NCBI GenBank assembly: GCA_013400155.1
Contig: VXBM01000232.1
Span: 434,499-498,498 of the forward strand
Source of the DNA: Helopsaltes ochotensis
Lineage: Eukaryota > Chordata > Aves > Passeriformes > Locustellidae
Reading direction: 5' to 3'
DNA length: 64,000 nt
Shown: piece by piece, positions 38,990 through 53,529 of the stretch
How positions within the stretch are numbered: position 1 is the stretch's first letter
Layout of the letters: every line of letters begins with the position of its first letter
Program-made: the position numbers and the translations under genes
The notes under the pieces: model-generated
The model's database searches: none
What the model was told of the DNA's origin: nothing
Seen by the model: only the letters and a program-made list of their open reading frames with translations

Positions 38990-39205
38990 TCTCTTAAGGG
39001 GTAATGTCCCACTGAGTGATCTAGCTTTACACCCTGCCCATTCACAGCCCCGTGCTGTTCCCACCTCTCTTAGCAGGTACTGCTGCCACTTCCACTTAAA
39101 CCTCAGTGCCAACAGCTCCTCTGCACCCTGCAGCTGTGCCAGAACTGTCAGTTGGCCAGGAAGGTGGCTGCCTTGAAATCTCTGCCCCATGCACCCCAGC
39201 ATCCC
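38990..39205. other. GC-richer patch, unidentified
   Basis: About 215 bp of markedly higher GC than its surroundings, rich in CCTG/CAGC words and open in two frames (73 codons plus strand, 97 codons minus strand). No domain, splice sites or repeat family are recognised. An old degenerate repeat is the simplest explanation. Confidence 0.4.
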
Positions 39206-42200
39206 CAGTTCCAGTCAGCTGATACACAGACAATTGATGGGCAAACTGCATAAACCTTAAACCTATCTGGCAGAGTTTATCAGAGCAGTTTACTCACCGT
39301 AGTGCCTCATCATTAAGTTTCTGTCATTATCTGGTAACTAAACCAGCAGCTATAATGCAGTAAAATGAATAAATCAGAGCACAAATAAAATCTGCTGAAA
39401 ACAATACCCAAAGTTTAAGAGTGTATTTAAAAATGACAAATTCTTGAACTGAGGGATGGACAGAACCCCAGCTGTGTCCCCAGCTCCTTTCAGCAACACT
39501 GATTACTGACATTAACTACTGCACTTCACAGGCAATTTGCTGAAGATGTTGATAAAATTTTCTAGTTAAAAGCTATGGCATTCATTTTCTTAAGATCAAT
39601 GTAATACAAAACATCTTAGATTAATATATTTCAGCAGCAAAACCTCAGCTGCTGCAGGAGAGGAAAGAAGCTACCAAAAGAACAAATAGCATTTCCCAAC
39701 ATTTATCAACTCACAGATCAATTTTCACCTTCAAGGTGAACTACTGTTCTTTAATATACTATTACAAACCCACCAAATTTCAAATTATTTCATAATGTTT
39801 GTAGCAAAACATGTGCCTACATAGTCTTTAAAAAACTTGTAACTTCGGCCTAATTGATTAAAGAAAAATGAAGTGATTGAAAAACATTCAAAATACCCCA
39901 CAGATCCTTTTTGCACAGAAACTGAAGTGGTGAAAAATCTACAAAGGGCCATAAAACTCTGAGTTTATTGCCGCTTATTCCAATCATCTAAGACCCCAGT
40001 TTAGGAAATCCTAATCAAGAAAATATTTTAAGTAAATCTCATTAGGCATAGAATGTGTCAGTATCCAGCAGAAAGTCACTGCTTCCAGGTGTTGTGGGAT
40101 TATATCTCACTAATGAACATAACCATCCCTCTCAGGGGCCAGACCAGGTCACCTGAGCAGAATGACCACACTGAAACAGGGAACAGGAGAGTTTGCTGGC
40201 AGGTTTTAGAGCAACAGGTAACACTCACACACCAGAAACACAAGTGCTTTGCTCCTTGTTTGATCTATCACTGGCCCATGGACCTGTGAAAATGTTCTCC
40301 TACACCTTTATTAGCCCTAACCACAGTAATGTACAAGCTACTACAGCACCGCAGAACTTGAGGTAAGGATTAAGTTTCATGTTGCTCCTGCCAGGAGTCC
40401 CCAGAAAAAATTATCAGAATGTGTCTTCTGAGTATAATAAAATAGAGATATTGAGAATTCCAGGCATGGTTTTTTCCTATTCAATACAGACAAACAATAG
40501 TATAGCTAACTAAACCACAGCAACCCTCCAGAGTAAAAAAAATCCAGCTGCTAGATTTGGTCCAAGTCTAATTCTGAAAAGGGACCCTAAGGACTCTAGT
40601 CTTCATAAGGTCACCATGTGGTATCAATTGGCCTAAAGTGCCTTTCCAAGCACCTTTTTTTGTCAAAGATTCTTGGTTCCCTATGCTCCAGGCAGCCTGC
40701 ACAGCTGGCGCACATTATTCTTCAGCTCATCCCGATTGGGAGCCTGGTTTTAACAAGGTCACAGGATCAGAGGGCACAGCAACTCTCTTCTATCTCATAG
40801 ATTCTAGAGTTTCCTTCCTGTGGAAGTTGAGCGTAAAGGTGAGTTGATGGGATTACTTGCAGATCCCATCCTGCCATCCTTCAGAGAATCTCCATTCGCA
40901 GACTTTCAGCATTGTCCATCAACAAGAGGCGCTCTTGGAGAAGAGCAAAGCTCTGTTTTAAGAAAACATGTATTTCGAGCTGCCAAAGGAAAAGACCACA
41001 TGTGTCCAATTCATCTCAGTTCTGACTTTGTCCTTCCCTTGCAGACTCTCCAGAGAAGGGGCAGCACGTGTGAAACTGGGAAGGCAGTGTGTCCAACAAC
41101 AGGTCCTCTCCTACCAAGAAGTTCTCATTCCAGACATGGTCAGTTTAAACGAAAATTACAGCCAGCCTATCAAGGACATCTGAGTGCATAAAGCCTAGGG
41201 ACTGTGGAGATTTTGGCAATACAACAGCTGAGGTGCCAGGGTCAGAGCTTAAGTGTGAATCAATGCAATCCTAAATCAAGTAGCTGCTTCAGATTAGCAT
41301 CACCATGAGCATTATCTTCTAGAGTACTTCTCTGATTTCTTTTGCATGGTAGGATGACATGGGCCTAAATGATACACTTGAATAACCAGAATGTCTCAAT
41401 TACATTCATCAGGAAAAAATGAACTCTATATTTAAGGGAAGAAATCCTTAGCTGTTCCAGCTACTAATGACATTTGTTTAAAAATGAATTGTATTACACA
41501 TATAACAAATTGATATTTTCAGTCCAACTCTCAGTACTTTTACTTTCCAAATACTATTTCCATTGTACTCCCACTAGCAAATGCTTACATACCATATCTC
41601 AATCCAGAAAGACAATAAAGCAAGAGATTACAAGGAATTTCTCAAACATGGCTGCCATTCTCTCCCTTTGTAGATTTGGCCAAACTTTCTATATACATTT
41701 GGTGTTGCTCAGTTTTATTTCTTTTTCATTTTAAAAACATTTTAAAACTGAGGAAAATTAAGTCATGTTATTTATAGGCATTCATAAAACATGCAAATCT
41801 ACATAAGGAAACAAAATTTAAAACTGGTGTGAAGGTTCTGATGACAATTACATCAAAAGAGTTAATTACAGCCCAAACCAAGGACTTCTGTAAGCTGCAA
41901 ATTTACAGTTCCTTGGAAATGATGAGACTCACAACTGCAGTAGTGAAAATATTATTGCTTCTGTAAACTCCAAGCTCAACTATAAAGTAGATATGTAATC
42001 TTCAACTCCCTAAACACTCCAATTTGGCCACTAAAGATGCTGTTTTACATTTCCAAACATTTTTTCCTGTCACTACTTTTTATACTTCAGTTCTCAGGTT
42101 GTAAGTATTTGTTACTTGCAAAGCAACTCCTTTTGAACGCAGAATCATGGGAGGCATTTGTTACTAACTGCTAATGCAGCCTGCCAAACAAAAACTCCCT

Positions 42201-42625
42201 GCTGGTGACATGACCACCTAGTGACCTCTAAAAATGTTTTAACAATGTGAAAAATATCTCCCTCTTGTAGGAAACAGCAATTTTTTAAATTAAATGTACA
42301 TTGAATGTTCGCTTACATACAGATAAATGGTATTCAGAGTCACCTTCTCTGTTTCCAATTTCAATCTTTTGAAACCCAGCCCAAACCTAAATAAATAAAC
42401 CTTGATACTAAGAGGAAACTAAGAGCTCAAGAGCCTTGTGATTTCACAAACAGCTTTTTTCCATTTTCTAAAATCTAAACTTTGAGCCAGACATAGAACA
42501 GGTAATGAAAAGAAACAAGTTTGGCAGCTCCTATGTGGGTCTAAGCTGAAAATATGTCAGGCAAAAATAAGTGGCTATAATTTGGCAGATTTAAAGTCTT
42601 TAAAAGTTTGCAGCTTGCTGAACTG

Positions 42626-42727
42626 TTTTTTTTTTTTTTTTTTTTTTTGTGGGTGTTTTTTTTTTTTTTTTTTTTTTTATTTTAAATCTTTTTTTTTTTT
42701 TTTTTTTTTTTTTTTGGGGGGGGGGGG
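42626..42727 (+). repeat. Homopolymer cluster T23, T23, T27, G12
   Basis: Three long T runs (42626-42648, 42656-42678, 42689-42715) separated by 'gtgggtg' and 'attttaaatc', the last abutting directly a run of 12 G (42716-42727). A translated open frame here (poly-Phe) is an artefact. Run lengths may be inexact if the assembly came from homopolymer-sensitive reads. Confidence 0.9.
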
Positions 42728-44809
42728 TTTAGTATGTAAAATTTGCAAATTGAAACACTGTAACTGTGTTGAAAAGTGACTGTTACATAATGCCACCATA
42801 ACTAAGCTTTTAAACATCACTTTACCACTACCTGTACCTCACACAACAGTATCATAAAGAGAAAAAATAAACTAGGATATCTACTAATATGATAATGAAC
42901 ATCTAATGCTTCAATATGGTATATTTCTTTAATATTCATTAGGGGTGTTTTTTTCAAGCTACCAGGATATTGACAGCTTTCAAGTATCTATCTTTTTAGA
43001 TAGTTATATCTCATTCATTTACTTCTTTCTTTTTCAGAAGACACTGGATTAAAAAATACTGCTACTTGATAGGCCTTTTAACAAAATATAGGTTTCTGGA
43101 ATGTTAACGTGTAATTACCTCAAATCATTCATGAAGTACAAATTTGCCAATCTTACTCCATCAACATTTATGATTTTTACCAGGAATAATAAACTAGCTG
43201 AGGTACAATTCTTGAATCTCTCTCCTACCCACAACCCTTTGTCCCTCTGATCCAAGAGAGTATCAGGCTAAAACAGGCTTAGCAGGCTGATGCCACAAGC
43301 CTGACCAAAGTCACGGCTCCTTCCAGGTCATTGCCACAACTGCGAGTGTGACATATAAATTCAAGGTCTTCAGTCCTGTTAAAAAAACCCAACATTTTCA
43401 CCTTCTCCCATATTCAGGCTTTGAATGAAAAGTCAGAGAAGCTGAGATTCTAGAGCTGAACAGCTGAAATATTGACATCACAAATACTCCAGAGGAACTT
43501 CCCAAAGATTTTGAACATATTGAATAAAGTTCTTGTTACACCAACAGGTTACATCAATACACATGGGCAGGCATTTGCCGATATGTGGCTTTCAAGTATG
43601 GCTTTCAAGAACTTTATACTGTACTAATTAGCAGTGATACCTATAAAGCAGAGATAATTTTAATGGAGTCAGGAAGGATACTCTTTCTAGTACTCTAAGA
43701 GAAGAGAACTTCTTATATAGATAAAATTCTAATTCTGCATCTAACAATCAGCAACATATACAGGTTTTATGCACAGCTAGAGTGTGTAGGTACTAACAGC
43801 TTGTAGGGGAGGTACTCCTATAAGGAGTTACTAAAACTTTTACTCCTAAGCCTTATTCATAAGCTACAGGGTATGTCTGTTTGATTCTCCCTCTGTTGAA
43901 AAGAAAGAAGCGTTATTTACTCCTCTAGAATTGCAGGAACTGCCAAAAAGTAAAAGGACAAATTTCAGGTTCTGAGTATCAGAACAGAATGCTCATCACT
44001 AGAATAAGACCCAAGGCACTGAATTATTTCTCGTCTTTGACCCTCACCACATGCTGCTGTTATTTGGGAAGCCTTACACTGGTTCCTACGTGTCTGGAAG
44101 CGATCTGGAGCAAGGGCTTCTCCATTCAGAAGCTCTCTCAGCCAGTATTCACTAATAGACTTCTGATACAGACAGCAAGATAACTACGCCTTATCTGCTT
44201 TAAATAGGATGCAAGACATAGTTGTGAAAAAAATCATAAACTAATTAAAAAAGAAAGATAATCCTTGTATTTCATTACTTTTGCACCAATGCAGCATCTT
44301 CTGATTTATGTGAAGTGATGCCCATTTGATCCTCATATAAGAACATCTTCCCAGAGCCAATTCTCACCTGCAACTTCGGTGTGCTCTTGTAGGTAACGTA
44401 CAGAGGTTTACATAATGTTCCTTGTTCCAGCTGGCACACATTTGGTAAATTCCATTAAAAACACAGGAATGTCCTAGTTCAAACTTAATAGTCTGGTACA
44501 TAAACCTTGCACTGAGTCAATCTACCTTACATTAAAATTATAAAGATGTTATGATGATTGTTGGGATTTTATTTATTGATGCAAAATTATAAAAATAAAG
44601 CATATTTTAATGGTTTTGTATACTTAGTAATATGTTTTATGCTTTTTTTTTTCTCTCTAAAGTGTTTCTTTATAGGTTTCAGAACAAACTGGGGGCAAGA
44701 CATGTCTCAAATTCCATCTCAAAATAACAGATTACTGACTCTCTGCTTAATACATTATACCGTCTTACTCAGCCTGTTACAACTGCTGCACAGGAAGAGC
44801 TACTCAAAG

Positions 44810-44855
44810 TTTTCTTTCTTCTTCTTCTTCTTCTTTTTTTTTTTTTTTTTTTTTC
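44810..44855 (+). repeat. Pyrimidine tract, (TTC)n followed by T21
   Basis: Forty-six consecutive pyrimidines: TTC triplets to 44833, then 21 T (44834-44854). On the minus strand, the ERC2 sense strand, this is A21 followed by GAA repeats. The poly-Phe open frame across it is an artefact. Confidence 0.95.
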
Positions 44856-46449
44856 ACAACAGTGGGAGACATGCCAGCTGGGACATTTTAAGTCTCTTTC
44901 ATTATAAAAAGGTTAAGGTCAAAATAGGCATGATAAGCATGGTAGTTCATCTTCTCAAAACTCAAGATGAAAGACTAAACAGAAGAGAGTATTTTAACTT
45001 CACTAACTGTAAAATCTATTTTTTTCTTAATGCATAATTAGAAGCAGAAAATACTAGCAAAAAAACCTTTCTTGCTATAAACTTCTGTAGCAATTTTTAA
45101 ATGTAGCCAATAGTTAATTTAACAACTATATAGCTATATTACAACTATACAACTATATTACATTTATTATATGTTTTCAATTATCTAAATGACTGACACT
45201 TTCAATTTTTATGGAGGACTATGAAGAGTAAAACACTTAAAGAGAAAAGAAATACATTTTCCCATGGTAAATGGAAAAAAAATTAAAAGAGAAACCACAC
45301 TATGTTAAGGTTAAATATGTTGTCCATTGTCTAAAAATTTCTAAATGCTATGTTTTCAAGATCCTTGCATATAAGACTATTTTAAAATACAGTAAATTCA
45401 TATACTTTGTTTTCTTATACTAAAATACTTTGTTAAAAGAACACTAAAATATGTTTTCACTCACTTTCTCAAAGAAAAGAACAGCCCAAAGGTTATCAGA
45501 TGAATGGGGACAATAGATTAACCTCCAAAGAACTACATTCTGAACCTTGTAAAAGAAAAGTAAATTTATAGCACACCAAGCTTTTATTCTCAAGAGAATA
45601 TAATAACTGGAATGCAAAAGTCTAAAAGTGGCAACTAGAAAAGCTGGTCAAAGTATAAGTAATGAAACTTGAAACGAGGTAAAGAGATTTGAGAGGTTAA
45701 TGGGAGATAGGGTGGAAAGCTCACAAGGCAGACCTGTTCTCCCTCAAAACCATAAGAAAAATCTTCGGTACAGCAAAAGCAGCATAGGTTGCATAAATTT
45801 GAAGTGACAGAGCCTTTTGGACTGTGGTGTTTTTAAAGTTGAAGAATCTTTTGGGGGGGTGGAAGGAACCCACAGATCACTACAGAGGGGCAGCTTTCTG
45901 CCCAAACTTAAGGGTTAAAATGAAAGGAGAAATATCAAAAAGACTATATATAAAATAACTTCACCTCAAGGACTGGTGCAGTGAATTACCCATGGAGAGA
46001 TAGGGAGGAAAAAGGCTCAACTAGCTATTTTCGAAAAATACATTGCCACAGAACTCCTCAGTTAACCCAAGAATATAGATTTTTTTGGTACTTCTTTAGA
46101 TCATTAAAAAAAAAAATGAAATCACAGAAGATTTAATAGATCTATTGATTATTCTTAATGGATAACACAAGTCATGTGGCATCAGTGGGTACAATGTCCC
46201 AAAAAGGTTGACATACAGTATATTTAAGAAAGAGGGGAAGGTTTCTAGTTAGTAGTTATACAGAAAAAGCAGCTCATAATAGTGCCAGGTCAACAACTAA
46301 TATCATAACTGTTCTGATTTAAATACCATCTACCCAGGGATGGTTGCACTGTAGAAAGTGTAAAGTCAGGTAAAAATCTAGTCTAAAGTGCCCTCTTGGG
46401 CTAATTACTACGATGTGCTCAACATGAGGCAATGCCAGGGCTGATACGA

Positions 46450-46660
46450 GGGGAGATTTGAACTAATGCAGAAACAGCAATCCATTCAGCAAATCGTGTT
46501 TTTTAAAAAAAAGATCTTTAAACCAATACTCTGGGACCTGCACTGGCTGTCTGCAAACCTCTGGGTGAAACAAACTTCTACTTTTCATTCACGAAATCTT
46601 AAATGGCTTGGCACCTACTCCCTTGGAAGATTCCCTCTTTCCCTTCCTTTATGCTGGACA
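46450..46660 (+). mobile_element. Ancient L2-like LINE, RT C-terminal fragment
   Basis: A plus-strand frame reads FELMQKQQSIQQIVF, then KPILWDLHWLSANLWVKQ, then FHSRNLKWLGTYSLGRF. It parallels the L2 pattern LQLVQNAAARL, HITPVLRELHWLPV, and FKALNGLAP.YL. No stop interrupts this 66-codon stretch, although the residues have diverged. It covers the same part of the reverse transcriptase as the fragment at 8.7 kb but is a separate insertion. The length is far below the full element and no start, endonuclease or poly(A)-like 3' end is visible. Confidence 0.75.
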
Positions 46661-47178
46661 GCTTAAGAGACCTGGTGTGAGAGTACTCCCAATGGAAGTG
46701 TGAGTGTCTGGAGGCAGCAGAGAAGGAAGAGAAATATGGATAAGGGAAGGAGGGAAAAACTGCACATGTTGATGTGAACCAGGCCATGAGGTTATGCTGT
46801 AAGGAACATCATTTTACCTGAGTGCCTGAAGAGGGTATGATTTCCTATTCTTGACTACTCAAGGAGCACACTAACTATTGGCAAAAATTCAGCCAGTACT
46901 TCATATTATTGACTTCATAAATGGTGAAATTATTCTGAGGTTTTCTTTATTCCTTGGCTTCACTTGTGGCGTTTCCTTAAAGAATGATAAATAAGTACTT
47001 TGAGTGGTACATAGTTTTTTTAAGCCATCATTACACAGCTAAATAACAAAAAATAATATCAAGGCTTTATATTTTCACATGATGTCTTAAATCCAAAGAA
47101 GTCAATGTATGTTATTAAAAATCCATATTTTTGTCACTGCTTAAAGTACACCCTACTCCTAGTCGACTAAAGTCTCTG

Positions 47179-47202
47179 AATTCAGTGGTGCTGCACTGAA
47201 TT
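47179..47202. repeat. 9-bp inverted repeat next to a second small hairpin
   Basis: Arms AATTCAGTG and CACTGAATT around gtgctg. Directly after it (47217-47231), AGTGCTT-T-AAGCACT forms a second perfect stem of 7 bp. Both are short. Confidence 0.9.
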
Positions 47203-47837
47203 TGCTGCTTTAAGGTAGTGCTTTAAGCACTGCACTTAGTGTAAAGACAGACATTCAGATATGAAATAAATTGCATAGGAACAATTTCTAGAGAAAGATC
47301 ATGTTCACAACAGCAATAAAAAGGACTTACATATTTTGTAACTGAATTTTTAGAATGGTCAATGAACAGAACACTGGTTTTATGCCTGATTTTATGTTTG
47401 AAAGATATACATCACATAATGCTTTGGCACACTTGGAATCCAGCTCTTCCCCTAGTACAGTAGCAGTTAAAAGGTACGGAATCAGGATAAGAAAAAGTAG
47501 TCATAGAACTCAGTTGTTATTCAATATATTATTGTACTATTTTCACATATTCCCCCAAGGAAATGAGAGCAGAAGCCTGCTGTGCAGTTAGTACACAGCT
47601 CAGTTATGTGACTACTGTATTCAAGCAGTGGTTAAAGCCTGGGAGATGTCCCTCAGGATACCCCTGCTAAATACTCCTCTGTGATTTAATCTAGTTAGCC
47701 GCAGGGTGTCAACACTGGTCCACACAGACATAGACTCACTAAATTTGTATTTTCCAGTTCAAAAATACATCTTAAATAAAACAATCTAGAAATAACAGTT
47801 TGAACAATTTGACACGTACAATAAACATACGGAATGA

Positions 47838-47895
47838 CTTACAAGGGAAGGAGACTGAAGCACAGAGCAAAAGTGAGTTCAGGAGACACCCAGTC
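47838..47895. repeat. Possible MIR-like SINE remnant
   Basis: The segment 'aaggagactgaagcacagag' followed by 'caaaagtgagttcaggagac' and 'acccagt' resembles the MIR core in reverse complement ('gaaactgaggcacagagagg...'). It is short and diverged. Confidence 0.25.
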
Positions 47896-50800
47896 CTGTT
47901 ACTTAAGCAAGCAGTGAAAAGGAAAAAAAATCATTTTGCTTAATGCTAATGGGACCAGGTACATGCCTCAGTCAAACAGGGTTTAGATAAAAGGGGAAAA
48001 GGAAGATTAGGATAAATGGAAAAGCGCATCAGGCATTTTCTTCATCTATTTTTACTGGTGTTTTCCAGATTCTTTCCCCAATGAAATCAAGAGCCCAGCT
48101 TTTTTTCTTTTTTCAAAGCTGATCATGCTACTAAAATTGTGATTGCACAGCCTGTGTGCAGCTAATTAATTTCAATGCAAAATCATCCAAAATAAAAGTT
48201 CCATTTTACTGATCTCATGCATATAAGATGGCAGTACTCTCTTTACTATTACCCATTATTGAGCAAAATATCTACATTTAGCCAAGTGCACTAAAAATAG
48301 GTGTTCACCTCCAAAGGTTATTAAATCTTCAGGTTTACTTTATATACAGTACCTTTTTTTCAAATCTATTGATTCTGTGCTATGAGTTAATCATGTATAA
48401 TGCAGCAAAACAGTATATATCTGTATATTCTACTTTAATAATATAGAAAAACTGTGACAAAGCCAAAGTGCATTAGATAAAATGCAATCTTTATTACAAA
48501 AGTTAGACTAACAACTGTTCTAATTCAAATGAACATTTAAAAATCAGTAATTCTAACAGAAAGAATTGACACATCATACAAATGCAACAGAATGAACAGG
48601 TCCATCTAAAACTTGAGAATTATAAAAATGATTTTACACTGATCAGGGGTTTTTCACCATGATCAAAGCTCCCAAAATAATTTTCCTCTCCAGAATTTCA
48701 ACCTCTACCCTGAATTTTCATCACTTCCCTATTCTAGAATTTCTGGGTTATGATTATTTCCTTGTATAATATATTTGAAATACACTGATTAAATATGGTT
48801 TTCTCTTTACCCCAAATGTGAAGTGCCCTCCATGCCCATTGTTAAACAAACAACGAAAATTTTCCATACAGTAACACTGAGTTACAACAACCAAAAGAAT
48901 TTTTTCAAATTACTGAAGATACAGTTTATAAGGAAAGCGAGAAACACTGTAAAAGGGATACATACATATATAGAAGTCTTAACAGGACCAAGGGACTCTG
49001 AGACTTCATTCAGTCAGGGGGTACAAAGCCTGCACTCAACAATAGGGAATCTACTCTAAGTCTACAGAATCCTTTTGAGAATTCTTTTCTTGACTACTAG
49101 AGTCAAGCCCTCAAAGCCACAAGTGGTCTGCTCCTGTTCACTAAAGCATTTCAGTGTATGCTTTCTCACAAGCAAATCAGGTGTGGATTCAGTAGGACAA
49201 CCCACATGTAGTTCAGCTGAGTAAGTGCTTAAGTGCTTTGCTAGGAACAGCAAGATTCCTACTTGTAAGATCCTCCCTTAAATCCCATCCACTTGTGGTT
49301 GTAGGAGTTGGTAAAGGGTCACAAATATTCTTCAACAGTCTTCATACTCCTCAGAATCTTATTTAATCTTCAGATAAGAACTATCAGCTGTTTTAGCATT
49401 TAATATCTCTATTCTGCTCCAAAAAAAGTCTGTCTCCAAAAATAATTACCAGGCTCTTTAAGAGAACAAACTTGCTCTTTTTAGAATCTTGGTGGTCAAA
49501 ACAATGGAATGATGCAGCAGGCTAAGGAAAGGATACCTAAGAATATTAAAATCCTTTGTAATCCTCCCTACTTCCAGTGGCAAATCTCAACATTGGCAGG
49601 CAGACATAGCACTTCTGCCTTTTCCATAGTGGATGCTAATTCAGACCCACATAAGAGTCAGTCACTCATCTGTGCTGCCCACAGGATAGGCTCACTATCA
49701 CTTTCAAAAATACAGGTAGACAGTAAGAGAAATATTGTTCCAAACTAAAATCATGGTGATAATGATTTGCAGGAGCTGAACAACACACACACCTAACACT
49801 GATGATGCCTGACTTCCCTAAAAAGCAATACACCTAAAGAAAACAAAATTTATATTAAAAATAAATGGCACCTTTTGATGTTGTGGCCAAAAGTTGAGTT
49901 CAAGGAGTTTGGGATTTATTGGTACCTTAGTTCAGTTATACTGCACTGGCTTCATTTTATGTCCTTGTTTAAAGCGCAATATAAATCTATAATCCTAGCA
50001 CCTCTAGAAACTTCTTTAGGTTAAAGTAATTCACTTTATTTTGATCATCTAACAAGCTGTTACACAAAACCCTAGACTGGAATAACACAACTGATTATTT
50101 GAAAGTGTCATCTTTCCAGTCTTCTTAAGCAACTGTACTTTATGCAAAACCTTCCTGCAAGAATGATCACCCAGTCTATGTTGTCAGAGATCACTATTTC
50201 TCTGCAGGGAGAATTTATAGAGAAGCAGTGAATCAATTTTAAGATCTTCTGCTAACAGACAGTGCTCTGCATGACCTTGCTCTATGCTCTATCATGTTTA
50301 CATTTTCTACTACAGTATGTCTCTAATCCCCATAGTGTCCCTAAGGGAACTTTACTGTTTTTTAAGTCATGCTCAACTGCTGAACTTTGCAAAACACAGA
50401 CAGGGAACAAAAAAAAACTATGTGAACTAAAAAAACCCTTGTTTTCTATTTTAATTTTCTCCTAATTAAATATTAGAGGTGGTTGTTTCTTAATTCAAAA
50501 TATCTAGATTTATGATAGTAATTCATTCTGTATTTTCCTCTCAGGAAAAACTACTTTCCAAAAATCAGTCTTGTTATTATTTATTTATAAATTCCTCACT
50601 ACTATGCTAAGTAATAAAGAACTGTGGCATAAAATTTCAGAAATAATTTTAATGCACAGTAGTAAGATCAAATATTTAGCTGCAGCTCACTTTTGGTACA
50701 CAAATTTGACTAATTGGCCTGCGAGTACTTTGAATTTCAATAAACTCCCCCAAGCTGTGTGATAGACTACTCTCATAACATATGTATCTTTGAATGATCC

Positions 50801-53529
50801 CATGTGAACTAACACTTAAGGCAGTTCCATTATTAGTATCTTAACATACCACCAGGAAATTTTGTAGCGATAACAATGAAAATTTAAAAAAATAATACAC
50901 TCTCTCGCCATGTTGCAATCATAAAAATAATTCCACAAAAGGATGCATAACATCTCTTATCTCCAATATTGCTGCATAAGTGCTATTTGAAGAATTCCAC
51001 ATTATATAAGGTGATATCGTTTCATACTTCTATGTTCTTATATCCTTGCCAACATATGCAGAAGAAATCTAGGCTACAATTATTCTCAACAGGCAGTGCA
51101 TTAGGCACTTTTGAAGGTAGATGATGAAAACAGGAAGATAAGTCAGCACCTCTTGCCATGCAGACATGGAATGCTGGAGTGGAGGTAATGAATCTTTGTT
51201 AACTGCAAGCAGGGCAGGGAAAGATGAACTGTTAACACGCACAATATAAAAGAGAGCTGCTATGTGCCTGTGGACACAATGACTCAATGTTGTCCTTTGA
51301 CCTTTGATGTCCTTACCTGCTCACAGCATTCTTAACAATCTCTCCAGAGCACAGCTTCACATTTTCATGTTACTGACTAGTCCAGAACTAACTTGCTCAA
51401 TACTAACAGCCCAGTACAGTTGGAGGACCAGGCATGAGATAATTATGTGCCTCTTCCCTCTGTTCTAGGTTTTACAAATCACTTGGGTAAAGTTACATAA
51501 AGAAAAAAATACTTATAAAAATTTATGAAAAAAATTGTACTTAAATATTTAAAGATATAGATAGAAACTGAACAGAATTTCTGAAAAATATACCCTGGTA
51601 AGTAGTAACCAAACCATGGCAAACAGAACACATTGCTAATTACATCTCAAATCTTCACCATCAGGGGAGCTGGAAACTCATGGGTTTTCAACACATCTTG
51701 TTTGATACAACTTATTTGCACCTTTTCTACCACACATTCCTGAGGGTTTGAATAATGAACACACTCCTGCTCCAGAGGAAAGAAAAGAAGGCTACTTACA
51801 TTCATAAAGCTCTCTTTTATATCTAGCGATAGATGTCCTATAGGCTTGGTGACCCAAGGCATAAATCACAGAAGCTAGTGCTGATAATACTTCTAGATCG
51901 TGTCATGAAAAAGATTTCCATCACTAATCCTGTCATTTTAGAAAATAATGAAGGATCTTTCTCCTAATTGTGCAGATACATACACAATTGTTCAAATCTG
52001 CTTGTCTCTTTCTATGTCAACAAATAAGAATCACATTAGGAACATCACACAAGTTACCTACACTGATGTTGTTATGACACTTAGATGTAAACACACCTGG
52101 GTGATATATGTATGTAAAATAGAGATATTGTGCCACTTAATTTATTTCTTTTCCCCTAAGGAAACACACCTTTATTCCTCCTCCTAAATTCAAAATATTC
52201 TGAGTAAAAATTTGCAAAAAGAGACTGAGTAATTTAGACAGCAATCTCTTCATGCTTATATGTGGTTCTGTGACTCTGACAGCTTTCACTCATTAGAAAT
52301 CAGTGTAGGCTCCTCATACAGCAAGATCAGAAATACCAGACCTTAGCACGAAACGTTATGCCACTGCAAAACCTTTATCTTGGAGAACTTACAAAATGTG
52401 GCTTTCACAAACCCCTATACAGGACTGACTGCAATGCAAGGCATTCAAATATCAAGGGATGCAAAAATATCCCAAGTGCAAGTTCTTCTCTGTTTGCAAT
52501 TCTAGCTTAAGTGTTTTATTTTTTACAACATCTGGAATGAGCAATGGTATGTTATGGTAACTTTTGCCAAAAGGCACGTAAAATCAGCATACATATACAT
52601 AGATACACAGCTTTTGGCTATATTCTGATGCAAGAGAAGGTGATGGCTTTGGGAGTTACAGTTGAGGAATGGGTGTTTTTATAAGCGATAAATGAATCCC
52701 CAGTGCCATTCTACTGATCTACCAGAAAAAAAACAGGGATTAATCTGGCCCAGGACACCAACTGTAATACTAAAATTATTCTGTGGCCGCTTTTCTATGT
52801 AGATTTATTATCACTCACTGTGCAGACATATATTGTCAATAAATAATGTCCCTGTTCACCTAGGAAAAGGTCTTTCCTCTTAAAAAACTATATATGGCAA
52901 GTCTGTGTTTGAGCAGACTGAGTTTCAATTTTTACAACATCATCTTCAAAGCTTCCTCAACTTATTTCATGAAACAACTCTGAATTTTGCTTTTCTTCTC
53001 AGAGACATATTAAGCATAATCTTCTGTATTAATAATGAAGTTCACAGATCTCATTTGGGAACATCGAGAAGCTTTGATTCTGGCAGTGGTTACAAACACA
53101 CATAACAAAAATCAGAGAAAGTATATGCATTCTAAAAATCAAGTAATACTTAAACATCGGCAGGGTGGATCATTTGATTCCGTTCAAATTTTTAAAAACC
53201 CCAAATGATATGTACTTACAGTTATTTCTTAATCACTTTATTCCCTCACTTCTTTTTTTAGAGACATGTAACACAAAGGGAGAATAGGAAAATTAACAGA
53301 TCTTTACTGAGGGGTGCATTAACAGAATTTTTTCTCAGTTTCTACATAAACACATACACCATAACTTGATTTTTAATTGGAGAAACCGCATTCAATGTTA
53401 ATTTTGTATATGAAAAACAAACCACAATAAAATATTGAACAAAATCCTGAAATCATAAAAGCTGTGGTTTTAATATCAGATAAGCAAGACTTTCTACTTT
53501 CAACACTTCAGTTTGACTTTGATCGCAGA

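Noticed and set aside
40820..41191. 123-codon plus-strand open frame in a moderately GC-rich patch
   Set aside because: A second overlapping plus-strand frame is also open and nothing matches a family; GC richness explains the lack of stops.
44050..44140. ALHW-like reading resembling the L2 LHWLP motif
   Set aside because: Only four residues agree and the flanks do not follow the RT pattern, unlike the fragments at 8.7 and 46.5 kb.
44558..45037. 159-codon open frame, the longest in the window
   Set aside because: It runs through the T-rich (TTC)n/T21 tract, giving a poly-Phe stretch; no domain, codon bias or splice context supports a gene.
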